Assembly (NCBI GenBank): GCA_027886185.1
Contig: WOAB01000768.1
Coordinates: forward strand, 310,001-374,000
Direction: 5' to 3'
Length of the DNA stretch: 64,000 nucleotides
DNA from: Rheum nobile
Taxonomy: Eukaryota; Streptophyta; Magnoliopsida; Caryophyllales; Polygonaceae
Shown here: piece after piece, positions 35,445 through 47,795 of the stretch
How positions within the stretch are numbered: position 1 is the stretch's first letter
Layout of the letters: each line of letters begins with the position of its first letter
Position numbers and translations under genes: made by a program
Notes under the pieces: generated by a model
Told to the model about the DNA's origin: nothing
What the model saw: the letters and a program-made list of their open reading frames with translations, nothing else
The model's database searches: none

Positions 35445-35760
35445 GGTCTGTATATATACACACCAAACAGTGTCTAAATGCACACTGTTTGGTGCGTTAA
35501 GACTTAACGTACACTTTGGTACATTAAGTCTTAACGTACAAGGGACAGAACAGTCCGAAAGTTGTAAAAATATTCAGAACTGGTGCGATAAGACTTAACG
35601 CATGATATTGTTCATGTGCGTTAAGGCTTAATGCACAAATTGATGAATTCAAACTGCCAACGGCTAGAAAAAATCAGACCGTTGGTGCGACAAGTCTTAA
35701 CGCACCAAAGGGTCTGATTTTTCCCAACCCATTTCAGCCTATATATACCCGAAGAAATTG
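35445..35760 (+). promoter_or_regulatory. MULE2 left TIR/promoter module
   Basis: Five versions of the pair GTGCGTTAAG + CTTAACGCAC lie between 35491 and 35711, some with GATAAG or GACAAG in one arm. A TATATATA box at 35740-35747 and the transposase ATG at 35793 follow. The same layout (words, CCTATATATACCC box) occurs on the minus strand at 57620-57910. Terminal repeats serving as promoters are normal for MULEs. Confidence 0.7.
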
Positions 35761-35792
35761 ATACTATTCTCTTGCACACCAACGCACTCAAT

Positions 35793-37206
35793 ATGAAGTA
35801 TTATAATCATGAAAGTGAGGAATGTAATTGGGTACAAGCACGAGAAGATGAAGAAGTAGACGAAGTGAACGAGTCTTCGGGTTCCGATGACGAAGGAGAC
35901 AATTGTGATTCGAGCGGCGATTCTTGCACGGTTAGTGTTGATTTCATTTTAATTTGAGTAATGAATCATGTCCTAGTTTTGTATGAAGTAGTTATGATGT
36001 AATATAACAAATAATTTCGAGTGACATACGAAAAATATCGTATATAATTAATTTTGTATGATATTAGGTATGAAGTAGTAGTTTACGTAGTTGCACATAA
36101 AATTTGTGGATTGTATTATGAATTATTAATGTCTTTGCTAAATTGATGTATTTGTAGTTATAATTGTAGAAAGTATAATAATTATTAAATAACAATTAAT
36201 TATAGGGGGGAGAATATGGAGATTATTTTCGTACTGTCCTAGAGTGGGGGAGTAAGAATGAAATGCTTGAATGGGCTAGAGCTAAAGCAAAAGAGCTGAT
36301 GATAGTTTTGGTAAAACGTATTTCAAATGCGTACGTGGTTAATTTGACATGCGATAGATATGGTGAGCCGAGATCTGGGAGGCCTAAAGTTAATGTATAA
36401 AATCCAGAGTTGTCGGTTGAAAGGATTCGAAAATGTAGATCGAAGAAGTGTGGTTGTAAATTCGAGCTATACGGGTGTCGTTTCCACAAGAAGACAGGAT
36501 CCCTTACTGAAAAATGGGTCTTGGATGTTATACATGGCACCCACAACCACAAGCTTTATGCTAGCTTTCATGGGAATGCATTCATGGGTCGAATGACCCA
36601 AGAGGAGAAGGTCATGGCTAGGAAATGGGGTGATGGTCGGAAGACTCCGAAAGAGATTGTTTCGAACTTGAGGAAACACTTTCCGGAAAATGTGACATCA
36701 ATGAAGCAGGTTGCAAACTTTTTGCAGAAGCTCCAGTACGAGGATCGTGGGGAATTGACGATTACCCAGTGGTCTATGACTTTTTTGAAAGAGAACGGGT
36801 ATCTTTTTTATCCTCTTAGGAATAATAAGAAAGGGCAAGAGGTAGAGATCCTGTTTTTTGCTCACCCGGAGTCGCTACGCTTGTTGAAGAAGTTCCCGTA
36901 CGTGGTGATCATTGACGCCACATACAAAACAAACAAGTATGTAAAACCATTTAATAACAGTTAATTTTGTATGTGCTCTTGTTTAATTAGTTATATTGAC
37001 AAGTATTAATGTCCACTGGTAATAGGTATGATATGCCTTTGGTGGAGATTGTTGGTTTTACCAGCACTCACAAGACGTTCAACATTGCGTACGCATTCAC
37101 AAAAGCAGAGACGTTTTCCCATTACTAGTGGATATTGACTGCCTTTCGGAACTTGTATCAGCAGTTAGGAGTTATGCCCAATGCTATCATGACCGATTGT
37201 GAAAAG
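35793..37206 (+). pseudogene. MULE2 transposase, exons 1-3 up to the C2 insertion
   Basis: Exon 1 (35793-35930) encodes a 46-residue acidic leader; donor GTTAGT. Exon 2 (36206-36936) encodes a FAR1/MuDR-type zinc DNA-binding domain (CRSKKCGCKFELYG ... VIHGTHNHKL), a helical region (WGDGRKTPKEIVSNLRKHF) and the DDE start FPYVVIIDATYKTN with the first catalytic Asp. It has one TAA at 36398-36400. Exon 3 (from 37026) reads YDMPLVEIVGFTSTH, has a TAG in SHY/WILTAFRNL, and reaches MTDCEK (second DDE Asp) where copia C2 splits the codon run. The introns have consistent GT-AG sites and phases, so the model is well supported. Confidence 0.85.
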
Positions 37207-38341
37207 TGTTAGGAAACGGAACTCTGGAACTTAGGTTCCCCTGAGAGTTCGGTTCCTCAGTTTCTCTACTTTTGAAGATGACAAATATTATGATACTAAT
37301 GTCTTATCTCAAAGATGTGTTTTAAGGAACCACAGGAATTTACCAAAGGCAGAAGAGCCAAACAGAACTAGGGAACCAAAGGAACAAGACAGCTGAAGGA
37401 ATCCAGAGGAACCCAGGTGTGCCCAAAAATGAAGCTTGCGACATTGCGATTCCCGAGAAATCTGGGGACACACAACCTCGGACAAAAGGAGTCGAAAACG
37501 ACTTGTCCGAAGCTTCCAAAATCCTGCCAAGGTCCAAGATCTAAAGAACAAGATGCCTAGAGAACCTCTACCTCGGACAAAGACGATGAAAGCGACAGGA
37601 CATGAAGACGTCGCTGTCTAGAAGACGGTTCCCAAGCGGCCAGCTTAGTCAACCTCAGACGAAAGTGTTTGGACAATGACATTGCAAGGATCGTCTGAGG
37701 TAGTTGACCAACCAAGAGAGATTCAGAGCTGCCTAGGTTGTTTGCACATGCCTAGAACAACGTGAATCAAGGAGAATCACTCAATCTAGGGCAAACTCAA
37801 TCTGTGGGAACCCAGAGAGGATCGAGCTGCAAAGAAGCCTCTATAAAAGGAAGACTAACCCAAGGGTTATCTTCGAGCACAAAAACACGACTCACACTCA
37901 TTAGCAAATATCTAGTGTGAAGCTCCAAACAAGATCATCAAAGCAAACCGAGATCAAGAGGAACCAGTCAAGGAAGAAGAGCTGAGTGCTAAGTTCCTGT
38001 GACTGTAAGTGATAGTTCCTAGGTGCGAAAGTCTGTTTCTTGGATTGATTATTGATTCTGTTAAGTTATCTAGGATTGTCTAACTGTGTGTAAGGCAAAG
38101 GAACTGTGTGTTCGTTCCTAGGATAAGCTATAACCAAAAGAGATAAGAAATCAAGAAGTAGACTTTGAAATCCTTTCGAAAGAAAGGTAGTGGTTTTTAT
38201 CCTGGATTGCAAGTTGGCAATCAAAGGTTTCCACTATAAGGAACTGGTCATTTGTTTGATTGTTTATTTCCGCTGCGAAAGGAACTGAGAATTGATATTC
38301 TGAGTTCCTTAAATTTTTTATCTAACAATCACGATCCTACA
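37207..38341 (+). repeat. 5' LTR of C2
   Basis: 1135 bases, TGTTAGGAAA to GATCCTACA, TATAAAAG box at 37842-37849. The primer site TTGGTATCAGAGC follows at 38343-38355. Confidence 0.95.
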
Positions 38342-38391
38342 ATTGGTATCAGAGCAGGAAAAGCTCTAGATCTTTGATTAGTTTGCAGATC

Positions 38392-40424
38392 ATGTCTCAA
38401 CCAAGCAAGTTTGAGCTCAGAATCTCCACCAATAAGCCACACCTTCGCAAGAAAGGAGAAGAAACATGGTGGGAAAAGTGCATGGAAAGCCACATCAAGA
38501 CCAACGATTACCAATGTTGGAGGATAGTCGAAAATGGAGATGGCCACGTCGATCTTACCATGAAGGAAGAAGACTGGAAACCAGAACACTATGTCATCAT
38601 GGAAAAGAATGCCAAGGCAAGACAGTTTATCCTCAATGGATTGGACAGAGAGGACATGGACAAAGTCATAGGCATCAAGACAGCCAAGGAGATGTGGAAA
38701 GCTCTCAAGGAGATGCATGAAGGAAGTGAGGAACTAAAGCAAAGCAGAAAGTTTGCTTTGGAAGGAGAATACCACACCTTCAAAATGATGGAAACTGAGA
38801 CCATCTCAGAGTACTACTCTCGCTTCAACAGATTAATTGGAAAGTTGACGGCGGCGGGAGTTGATCTTGATGAAGTCTCCAAGTCCTTAGTGATCATCAA
38901 TGGACTCAACTCCAAGTTCACCCTTCTCAAGGGAATCATGAAGAACACTCCAGGCATCCAATCCCTTCCCTTGACCCAAGTCATAGGGAAACTGGAAGTT
39001 GAAGAAGGAGAGCACACTAAAGCCAATGCCGATAAGAAACTGGAGAAAGGAATCGCCCTTAAGATCTCCAAAGCTTTCTCAAGGCTTGAGATGGAGCAAG
39101 AGAACTCAGACTTGGAAGAAGAGGAGGACGAGCTAACAGCCCTCTTCTCAAAGAATATCAAAAAATCTTTGTGAATGGAAGGTTCCAAAAGGGCAGTTCC
39201 TCCTACAACGGACCCAGAAGGGATCTAAAGGAAGTCTCTTGTTACGAGTGCAAAGAGAAGGGACACTACGCTAAGAACTGTCCCAACAAGGAAGACTCCA
39301 AGGAAGAAGAAAAACCTCAGAGAAAGAAGGCTCTTGTAGCCTCATGGGGAGAAGACTCAGATGAGGAACTGGATCTGAGCGGCTTCGCTGGAGGAAGATG
39401 TCTCATGGCAAAAGGAGACTCAAGCAATTCAGAAGACCTTGAGGTAGCTTCTGATGATCTCTTAAAATCTCTAGTTGATTGTGATAAGAAACAACTTCTT
39501 AAGATCATAAAGAAACTAGGGAAGGAAACCAGTTCCCTTCAACAAAAACTTGATGACTGCAAAGATGAAATTGCATGCTTAACTGTTGAGAATTCTGTTT
39601 GGAGTAAGAAACTTAATGAATCTGAAAAAGACCTAGCTGAAACTCACTCCAAGCTGATTGATATTAGGAACGTGCATGCTAGTCACCTTAAAATCTGCAA
39701 ATCTTGCGATGAAACTGGCATAGATTCTGTTAAAGTTCCTTTGTATGCTAACTCTATTGGAAATGAAATGCTTCAGTCCATTATTGATAGGTTAGACAAT
39801 CTCACTGATTCCATTAATGAAAAAACGATAAATCAAACTGTCTTTGTGAGACAACGTCATGGAATAGGATATGTCAACAACAAGGATAACAATGATGCTG
39901 AAAAAGAAAAGGCCAGACGAGAACTTGTTGAGATGAATGAGAACCTCAGCATTGCTCTTGCCACCTCTCGTGACAGGAATCAGTTCCTATCAGAGAAGAT
40001 CATGGTGCTTGAGAACAAGGCTGAGGTTGCCAAACGTCTCAATGAAAGTTCTCAAAGCCCTAAGAGGGAACCAAAAGGAAAAGAAAAAATGACTCCTGAA
40101 AATCAATGGTTCACCAATTCTTTTGCTTACAAAAAATATGTTGACATGGCCAATAGTAAGGTTAAAAACAATGTTGATTTCAACAAAAAAAATGAAAAAC
40201 CTTTTAGGCCAGGAAAAGGAAAGTATGGTCATGTTGTCTACAACCGCTTATGTACCTACTGTGGTAAGAATGGCCATTACAACACTGATTGTGCTAAGAA
40301 AAGGAACTTTGAAAGGGAGAAAAGTGCTTATCACCAGGAAAGGAACCAATTCCCTGATTATTCACAAACTCGAAATGCTAATCCCCCCAGTAAAGCCAAG
40401 CTTCGCTGGGTTCAGAAATCTTAG
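38392..40424 (+). pseudogene. gag: C2 Gag, one frameshift
   Basis: Begins MSQPSKFELRIS and is collinear with the C1 gag, including both zinc knuckles (CYECKEKGHYAKNC at about 39242 and CTYCGKNGHYNTDC at about 40255) and the Lys/Glu-rich coiled-coil-like middle. A single T is missing near 39166 (AAAAAATCTTT against AAAAAATTCTTT in C1), which ends the first frame at 39174. The second frame runs to TAG at 40422-40424. The UAG is followed by pol in the same frame, suggesting that gag-pol was expressed by stop-codon readthrough. Confidence 0.9.
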
Positions 40425-43400
40425 TTCCCTTGTGTGCAGAAAGAAGAGAGGCAACCCCAACTATGGTACATTGACAGTGGTTGCTCATGCCATATGACCG
40501 GAAAAAGAAATCAAATGACCTCTCTTCAACCTCTCCAAGGAGGGAACATATCCTTTGGAGACAAAAGCAAAGGAAAAATCTGTGGAATAGGAACTGTGAA
40601 ACTCAACGATCACATTCAAGTAAACAAAGTTTACCTTGTTGATAGTCTTGGTTTTGATCTAATAAGTGTGTCACAGCTGTGTGATCAAGGAGACAATGAA
40701 GTCAGATTTAGATCAAACGAATGCTCAGTTCTTGACTCCTCGGGACAAATCATCCTAAAAGGAAAGAGATTCAACAATGTTTACATTGTTGATCCATCCT
40801 TCGTCCCCAAGGAGAAACTGTGTCTCTAAACCGTGAATGACCAAGCTGAGTTGTGGCACCAACGCCTCGGTCATGCTAGCACTAAGTTGATTCAAAAGCT
40901 ACACTCAAAGGAACTAGTCAGAGGATTATCAAAGCTGAGTGGCACATCTAAGGAACTGTGCTCTGACTGTGTAAAAGGAAAATAGGCTCGTAGTTCCTTC
41001 AAATCCAAAAACGTGGTAAGCACCTCAAGGCCTCTTGAACTTATCCACATGGATCTTTGTGGACCCATGAGAGTTCAAAGCCTAGGAGGGAACAAGTATA
41101 TCTTTGTTATTGTCGATGACTTCTCTCGTTTTACTTGGACCATATTCATTAAATCTAAAAGTGAAGTTATTGACCGCTTTAAAGATCTGGTTCCCTTGTT
41201 AGAAAAATCTCTTGATTGTTCACTAAATGCTATTCGGTCTGACCATGGTACCGAATTCGAAAATGGAGAATTTCTAACCTTTTGCAGTGAGCATGGCATC
41301 GATCACAACTTCTCTACACCATACACTCCTCAACAGAATGGAGTAGTAGAAAGGAAGAACAGGACCTTGGAGGACATGGCTCGAACTATGCTGATCTCAA
41401 GTGGACTCTCCCAATCATTTTGGGCTGAGGCGATCAACACAGCGTGCTACATCATCAATAGAGCCATGCTTCGCCCAATCACAGAGAAGACACCCTATGA
41501 ACTCCTAAGAGGAAGAGTTCCCAACATTTCACATCTGAGGGTGTTCGAATGCAAATGTTTTGTGCACAACAATGGGAAGGACAATCTTGGCAAGTTCGAC
41601 CCAAGAAGTGATGAAGGAATCTTCATTGGTTATGCCTCAGGTAGTAAGGCATACAAGGTCTTCAACAAAAGGACTAAAAAGGTAGAAGAAAGTATTCATG
41701 TTATTTTTAATGAAAAATCACTTGGAAAGATTATGCAGAATACCACCAGTTCCTTTGAAGATCCATTTCCCAAGCCATCTCAAGAAGATCCAGATGAAAA
41801 TGTCACTCCTCCCAGTTTCTGTCCTGCTGATCGGAACCCTCCAATGGCTCCTCCACCAGTTCCAATAGATAATGAACAACAATCCATTTCTGGGAACCAT
41901 GAGCATGACGACAACATCTGTGGAGACCTCAATGATTCATCTTCCCACATGTTCTTCAATGGAGAAGGTGACTCTAACCAGGAAGCTGAATGCTCAACTC
42001 AGAATGTCTCCACATCAAATACTCTAGCTTCCAACAGAGAAAGAAGAGTCATCAAGCCTCCAGTCAGGTATGAACATCTAACTTTTTTTGCCTTTAATGC
42101 CTTTTTGTCTATTGTGGAACCAAAGAACATAGGTGAGGCACTGAAGGATGCAGACTGGATCCAAGCCATGCAAGAAGAGCTTCATCAATTTGAAAGGAAC
42201 AAAGTCTGGCATCTGGTTCCTCGCCCCAAGGATAAGCACATCATAGGAACCAGATGGGTTTTCAGAAACAAGCTAGATGATACAGGAGCTGTGATAAGGA
42301 ACAAAGCAAGACTTGTGGCTCAAGGATACAATCAACAAGAAGGAATTGACTATGATGAAACCTATGCTCCAGTGGCAAGGATCGAAGCAATAAGGTTGTT
42401 AATTGCCTTCGCATCTCACAAAGGGTTCAAGTTGTTCCAAATGGATGTGAAGACAGCCTTCCTCAATGGAATTCTTCAAGAAGAAGTCTATGTCAAGCAA
42501 CCTCCTGGCTTCGAAGACGACGATCATCCAGATCATGTCTACTTCCTAGACAAGGCACTATATGGCCTCAAGCAGGCTCCCAGAGCATGGTATGATCGTC
42601 TTGTCCAGTTCTTACTTTGAAACGGCTACAGGCGTGGAGTTATTGATAAAACTCTCTTCATCCTAGAAGAAGAAGGTAACATCTTAGTGGTTCAAATCTA
42701 TGTTGATGATATCATTTTTGGTTCCACTAACCTGTCCCTTGTAGACAAGTTCAAAGATCTGATGAGCAGTGAATTTGAAATGAGTTTAATTTGGGAACTC
42801 ACATTCTTCCTCGGATTACAAATCACTCAAAAGGAAGATGGTATTCAAATCCATCAACAAAAGTATGTCAGGGAACTACTGAAGAAGTTCAAAATGGATT
42901 CATGCAAGCCTCTCTCCACTCCCATATCCACCATTGCCCATCTGGATAAGGACAATTCGAGTCCTCTAGTGGAAGAGAAGCTCTATAGAGGTATGATCGG
43001 CTCACTCATGTACCTAACCGCCAGTCGACCAGACATTGTCTTTGCTGTTGGCTTGTGTGCTAGGTTCCAATCTTGTCCAACAGAAACCCACTTGGCTGCT
43101 GTGAAGAGAATACTTCGATATCTCAAGGGAACTGACGATCTCTGCATTTGGTACCCCAAAGAATATCCCTTTGAGCTGATGGGTTTCACTGATGTTGATT
43201 ATGCTGGATACTTGGTGGATAGGAAGAGCACTTCTAGAATGGCACAGTTCCTAGGCCCTTGCCTTGTGTCATGGGGATCAAAGAAACAAGTTTCAATCTC
43301 CCTCTCCACCACAGAATCCGAGTACATTGCAGCTGCCTCTTGTTGTTCCCAACTTCTCTAGCTAAAGCAATAACTCGCGGACTTTGGTATGTCTTATGGC

Positions 43401-43646
43401 CCTCTCACTATTCTTTGTGACAACACTACTGCCATAAACATTTCTAAGAATCCTGTGCATCATACTAGGACCAAGCATATTGACATTAGACATCATTTTC
43501 TTAGAGATCATGTTGAGAAGGGAAACATCATTATGAAATTTTGTAGAACGAAAGATCAGATTGCAGATATATTCACCAAGGCATTGAATAGAGTTCCTTT
43601 CGAGAACCTTAGATTGGAACTAGGAATGATTCCTATTACTCAGTAG
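40425..43646 (+). pseudogene. pol: C2 Pol, complete domain order with nonsense codons
   Basis: One continuous frame from the gag UAG: protease (WYIDSGCSCHMTG, about 40465), pre-integrase zinc region (LWHQRLGHAS, CSDCVKGK), integrase D,D,E (HMDLCGPM; SDHGTEFEN; NGVVERKNRTLEDMA), reverse transcriptase (FQMDVKTAFLNG at about 42440; YGLKQAPRAW; catalytic YVDDIIFGST at about 42700), RNase H (TDVDYAGYLVDRKSTS; SLSTTESEYIAAAS; ADIFTKAL). The end LGMIPITQ at 43646 is shared with C1. Nonsense codons lie at 40827, 40984, 42618, 43359 and 43371. Without these the frame is unbroken, so decay is by point mutation only. Confidence 0.93.
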
Positions 43647-44494
43647 TGACCTTAGTTCTAAGAATTCTTTCCAGTTCCCCTGATTGACTAGTTTAAGATA
43701 TTTAACTTGTTGAGTCTTGATGTCCTTGTGTTATATCTTTTGCCACAAACCCTTCTTGTCATAATGGTTTCTTAAAAGGGTTTAGATAAATTTTTCTGGC
43801 TCGTTTCCTTTTGATCATCATTACTCTTTCAACTCCTCATTGTTCAATTTTTTTGATGGCCCAAAAGTCACAATCTTATCATATTTCTAACCCAACATTA
43901 CAAGTTGAGATGATGATTGTGTACTAAGACCTACCCTTGCCTCATTGCTAAATTTAATTCTCTATGATCCCTCTCTAAACCCTCTATGAGAATTATTGTG
44001 CAATGCGAAAAATAGCCTACCCTGACTCCTTATATGGGAACGTACTATTTTTGGTTCCATTGTTTTAACCCACACCAAAGGTTCCCATACATCCCTCTAG
44101 CTCGCTGAAAATATCGCCAGAAAGGAACCAGAACTTAGCGTCTCTCCAACGGCTCGTTTGGCTCTTCCCAGAAGCTATTTATGGCAAATTCGCAGGGATA
44201 AGGCACGTCTCATCAGTGGCATAATCTCTCTCTCTCTCTTCTCTGAATGGACAAATTTTCAAAATTGAGTTAGCCGTTCCGAAAAGCTGCAACTTCCATT
44301 AATGCTCCGGATTTGCCTTGATCTTCTCAACGGCTGGATTTGATTCAACGGTCACCTCTGCTCTTGATCTTCAGAGATCTTCACCGCCTTTAAAGAGTTG
44401 CCCTGTTCATCCAAGCTAATCCCACAACTCGCCATTTCTCTGATCTTCTACTTTTCTCTCTCTCTCAAACACAGAAATCCTTAAATCCTCAAAA
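43647..44494 (+). other. C2 spacer between pol and third ORF
   Basis: Non-coding and similar to 14263-15096 in C1. It contains CT-rich runs at 44225-44245 and 44455-44466. It could hold a splice acceptor or leader for the third ORF; no specific signal is assignable. Confidence 0.5.
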
Positions 44495-46104
44495 ATGGCA
44501 AACCAAAACCCTAATGTTATCCTGAATGAGGAAGAGGCTGCCATTCTCAGAGCCTTTTGAGAAAAGAGGGCAGCTTCATCTTCTAAGCCCATTTCTGCCA
44601 CCTTCTCTCAAAAATCCCAACCTAAAGAGAAAGCAGTAGAGAACCCTATGGAGAAACCAATGGAGCAACCCGAAGAGAAAATTGAGGAGCCACCAAAGGA
44701 ACAGGCTAAGGAGAAATCCATGGCCATCACTCTGGCCTCTGAATCGACCACCAAATCCGCCTCCGAAGGTGGCTCTCATGACTCCTCGCCTGACAAATAT
44801 CTCCAAGAGCTCCTCAACCCTGAGCCCTCACCAGTAAGCCTCAAATCCAAAACCACTTCTAACCCTGGTCCCTCTGTCGCCACTAGAATGCAACAGAGAA
44901 AGAGGAGTTCCCAAGCCATAGTTCCCTATGAAACCAAATCCACAAAAAGAGCCAAAATCACCTCCCTCTCTGCCTCCTCCTCCCTGGGTCAGGTCTCCTC
45001 TTTCTTCTCTAAGAGGAAGATCCTTAAGCCTCTCATAATCGACAAGGAGTTCTGGACCCAAGAACTGGAAGAAGAAGATGAGGAAATGTTTGGAGAAGCC
45101 CTGAATAAGTTCCATTCTCTGCTGCAGTTTCAAGGATGGGACGAGATGTTGTTTGAACCTTTCTCTGCTTCTGATGAGGTTGTCCGCTTGTTTTACCAGT
45201 CTATGGAGTTTGTGCCTGCGAAGGAGAACTCTCCCTGTAACGACGCCATTCTTATATGGAAGGGAACCAGCTATCCTCTATCCGCCAATCTTACTGCATC
45301 TGCTCTAGGGATCGAGTCAAGGTCTGGGTTTGACATTCTGCCTCAAAAGAAGGGATGGCCCAAAGGAAAAGGCTACAAATCCAAGGGAGAAGTGGTCAAG
45401 AAAATCTATGATGGCGCCTCCCCCTCATCTTTGGAGACAAAGGATCTCTCCATCACAAACAAGTTGTTACACTTATGGATCACCCGAAATCTGGCTCCCA
45501 GACAGGAGCACCGGAACAATGTTCTCATCACATATGCCATCTACATGGACAAGGTGCTCTCTGGTGTTCAATTGGATCTCCCTCGCATTGTCTTAGTCCA
45601 CATGCAGTTCTGCTCATCCCATGACTCCCATGCTTTACCCTTCCCTCATATCATCAAAAACATTCTCTCCAACCTTCACCAGTACCCAGTTGATCTGCCT
45701 GAGACAGTCTACAGCAAGTGTCTTACCTTGGCCACAGTTCGGAAGTTGAAGACAAAGGAACAACAAGACCCCCCTTCTGAAGCTCAAGCTCAACTGCCTA
45801 AGGAAAAGGCCAGTTCCCAGGGCCCTTCTAGTTACCACCCACAACAACCCCCTCTTCAGACTCCTCTGCGATCCTTCTTGCTCTGAATCGTATTGAAAAA
45901 GCTATCATGGAAGGCTCGACTGCCATACCGGTCGCCATCCATGATCAAGTAAGAGAGTTGGGGCGCATTAGTTCTGCTGTCGAAAGTTTGGTGGAAGTTC
46001 TGGAGAAGGATTGGCAAGGTGCAATCAGTGCTCATCAGGCCGCGGGCCAACATGTAGGAACCGACGACAAGGTTGAAGAAGAGGAGGCCGCTACTACGCC
46101 ATAG
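44495..46104 (+). pseudogene. C2 third ORF (env-position protein of SIRE-type elements)
   Basis: The ATG at 44495 opens MANQNPNVILNEEEAAILRAF, then a TGA at about 44558. The frame reopens to 45886 with a Glu/Lys/Pro/Ser-rich N-terminus (EKPMEQPEEKIEEPPKEQAK), a basic nuclear-signal-like RMQQRKRSS / STKRAKI, and a folded-looking middle (EFWTQELEEEDEEMFGE; ILIWKGTSYPLSANLTASAL; TNKLLHLWITRNLAP). A frameshift near 45860-45900 passes it to a second frame ending VGTDDKVEEEEAATTP at 46104. Total about 530 residues. SIRE elements are known for an extra ORF after pol, sometimes called env-like. I see no signal peptide or clear transmembrane segment, so an envelope function is not supported here. The middle resembles the family annotated as putative plant transposon protein. 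Confidence 0.65.
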
Positions 46105-46709
46105 GAACGTTTGTTATGGTTCCCTGTGCTGTAACTCCACAGCGAGCTAGTAGTTTCCCTTAGGATCCTACTCCCCTCTTCTATCCCATTATTGTCTTCC
46201 CTAAGATTGCTTTTGTTGTTATCCTTGCTGTTTGTTGTTTGTGTTGTTGTCTTTTTTCGACTGTAGTTTTTGTTGGATGTTGTGTGTCTTTGAACAATGA
46301 TCAGTGAAGCTTTAATGATTATCTTTAGTTTCGTTCCCATGATCGATTTGTCTTTGCCTTAAGTTTTCATTATGCCTTTTATGGGTTTGATGCAATCGCA
46401 TATTTACTTGGATATCATGTTCTTAACTTGTACTTAATCTTTTCGATGATGTCAAAAGGGGGAAGAAAAGGATAGGAACCTTGAACTTTGAGACTACTGG
46501 ATTAATAGGAACTCTGAACTAGTTCTACTTCTAAGGGGGAATTTAAAATCAATTCGTTCACTTGTTTAGGGGGAATTTGCAACCATTGAATGTTCAAACA
46601 CTAATCTGAAATGTTGTAAATCCCTTTATCTCAATATGGTCTCATAAGATTCAAAGTCCTATTATGTTGCCAGGTTCCTTGTATTTGTCATCATCAAAAA
46701 GGGGGAAAT
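46105..46709 (+). other. C2 3' untranslated region with purine tracts
   Basis: Non-coding. Purine tracts at about 46454, 46533, 46565 and 46694-46708 correspond one-to-one with those in C1. The last, AAAAAGGGGGAAAT, abuts the LTR and is the probable polypurine tract. Confidence 0.7.
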
Positions 46710-47774
46710 TATTAGGAAACGGAACTCTGGAACTTAGGTTCCCCTGAGAGTTCTGTTCCTCAGTTTCTCTACTTTTGAAGATGACAAATATTATGATACT
46801 AATGTCTTATCTCAAAGATGTGTTTTAAGGAACCACAGGAATTTACCAAAGGCAGGAAAGCCAAACAGAACTAGGGAACCAAATGAACAAGACAGCTGAA
46901 GGAATCCAGAGGAACCTAGGTGTGCCCAGAAATGAAGCTTGCGACATTGCGATTCCCGAGAAATCTGGGGACACACAACCTCGGACAAAAGGAGTCGAAA
47001 ACGACTTGTCCGAAGCTTCCAAAATCCTGCCAAGGTCCAAGAGCTAAAGAACAAGATGCCTAGAGAACCTCTACCTCGGACAGAGACGATGAAAGCGACA
47101 GGACATGAAGACGTCGCTGTCCAAAAGACGGTTCCCAAGCGGCCAGCTTAGTCAACCTCGGACGAAAGCGTTTGGACAATGACATTGCAAGGATCGTCTG
47201 AGGTAGTTGACCAACCAAGAGAGATTCAGAGCTGCCTAGGTTGTTTGCACATGCCAAGAACAACGTGAATCAAGGAGAACCACTCAATCTAGGGCAAGCT
47301 CAATCTGTGGGAACCCAGAGAGGATCAAGCTGCAAAGAAGCCTCTATAAAAGGAAGACTAACCCAAGGTTTATCTTCGAGCACAAAAACACGACTCACAC
47401 TCATTAGCAAATATCTAGTGTGAAGCTCCAAACAAGATCATCAAAGCAAACCGAGATCAAGAGGACCCAGTCAAGGAAGAAGAGCTGAGTGCTAAGTTCC
47501 TGTGACTGTAAGTGATAGTTCCTAGGTGCGAAAGTCTGTTTCTTGGATTGATTATTGATTCTGTTAAGTTATCTAGGATTGTCTAACTATGTGTAAGGCA
47601 AAGGAACTGTGTGTTCGTTCCTAGGATAAGCTGTAACCAAAAGAGATAAGAAATCAAGAAGTAGACTTTGAAATCCTTTCGAAAGAAAGGTAGTGGTTTT
47701 TATCCTGGATTGCGAGTTGGCAATCAAAGGTTTCCACTATAAGAAACTGGTCATTTGTTTGATTGTTTATTTCC
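46710..47774 (+). repeat. 3' LTR of C2, left part
   Basis: It starts TATTAGG (TG changed to TA) and follows the 5' LTR up to GTTTATTTCC, where element G3 begins. The bases 47589-47774 are repeated on the far side of G3. Confidence 0.93.
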
Positions 47775-47795
47775 CCAGCGGAGTCGCCACAAATT

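Noticed and set aside
44495..46104. A retroviral envelope gene in C2
   Set aside because: The position fits the env-like label used for SIRE elements, but I see no signal peptide, clear membrane anchor or surface-protein features.
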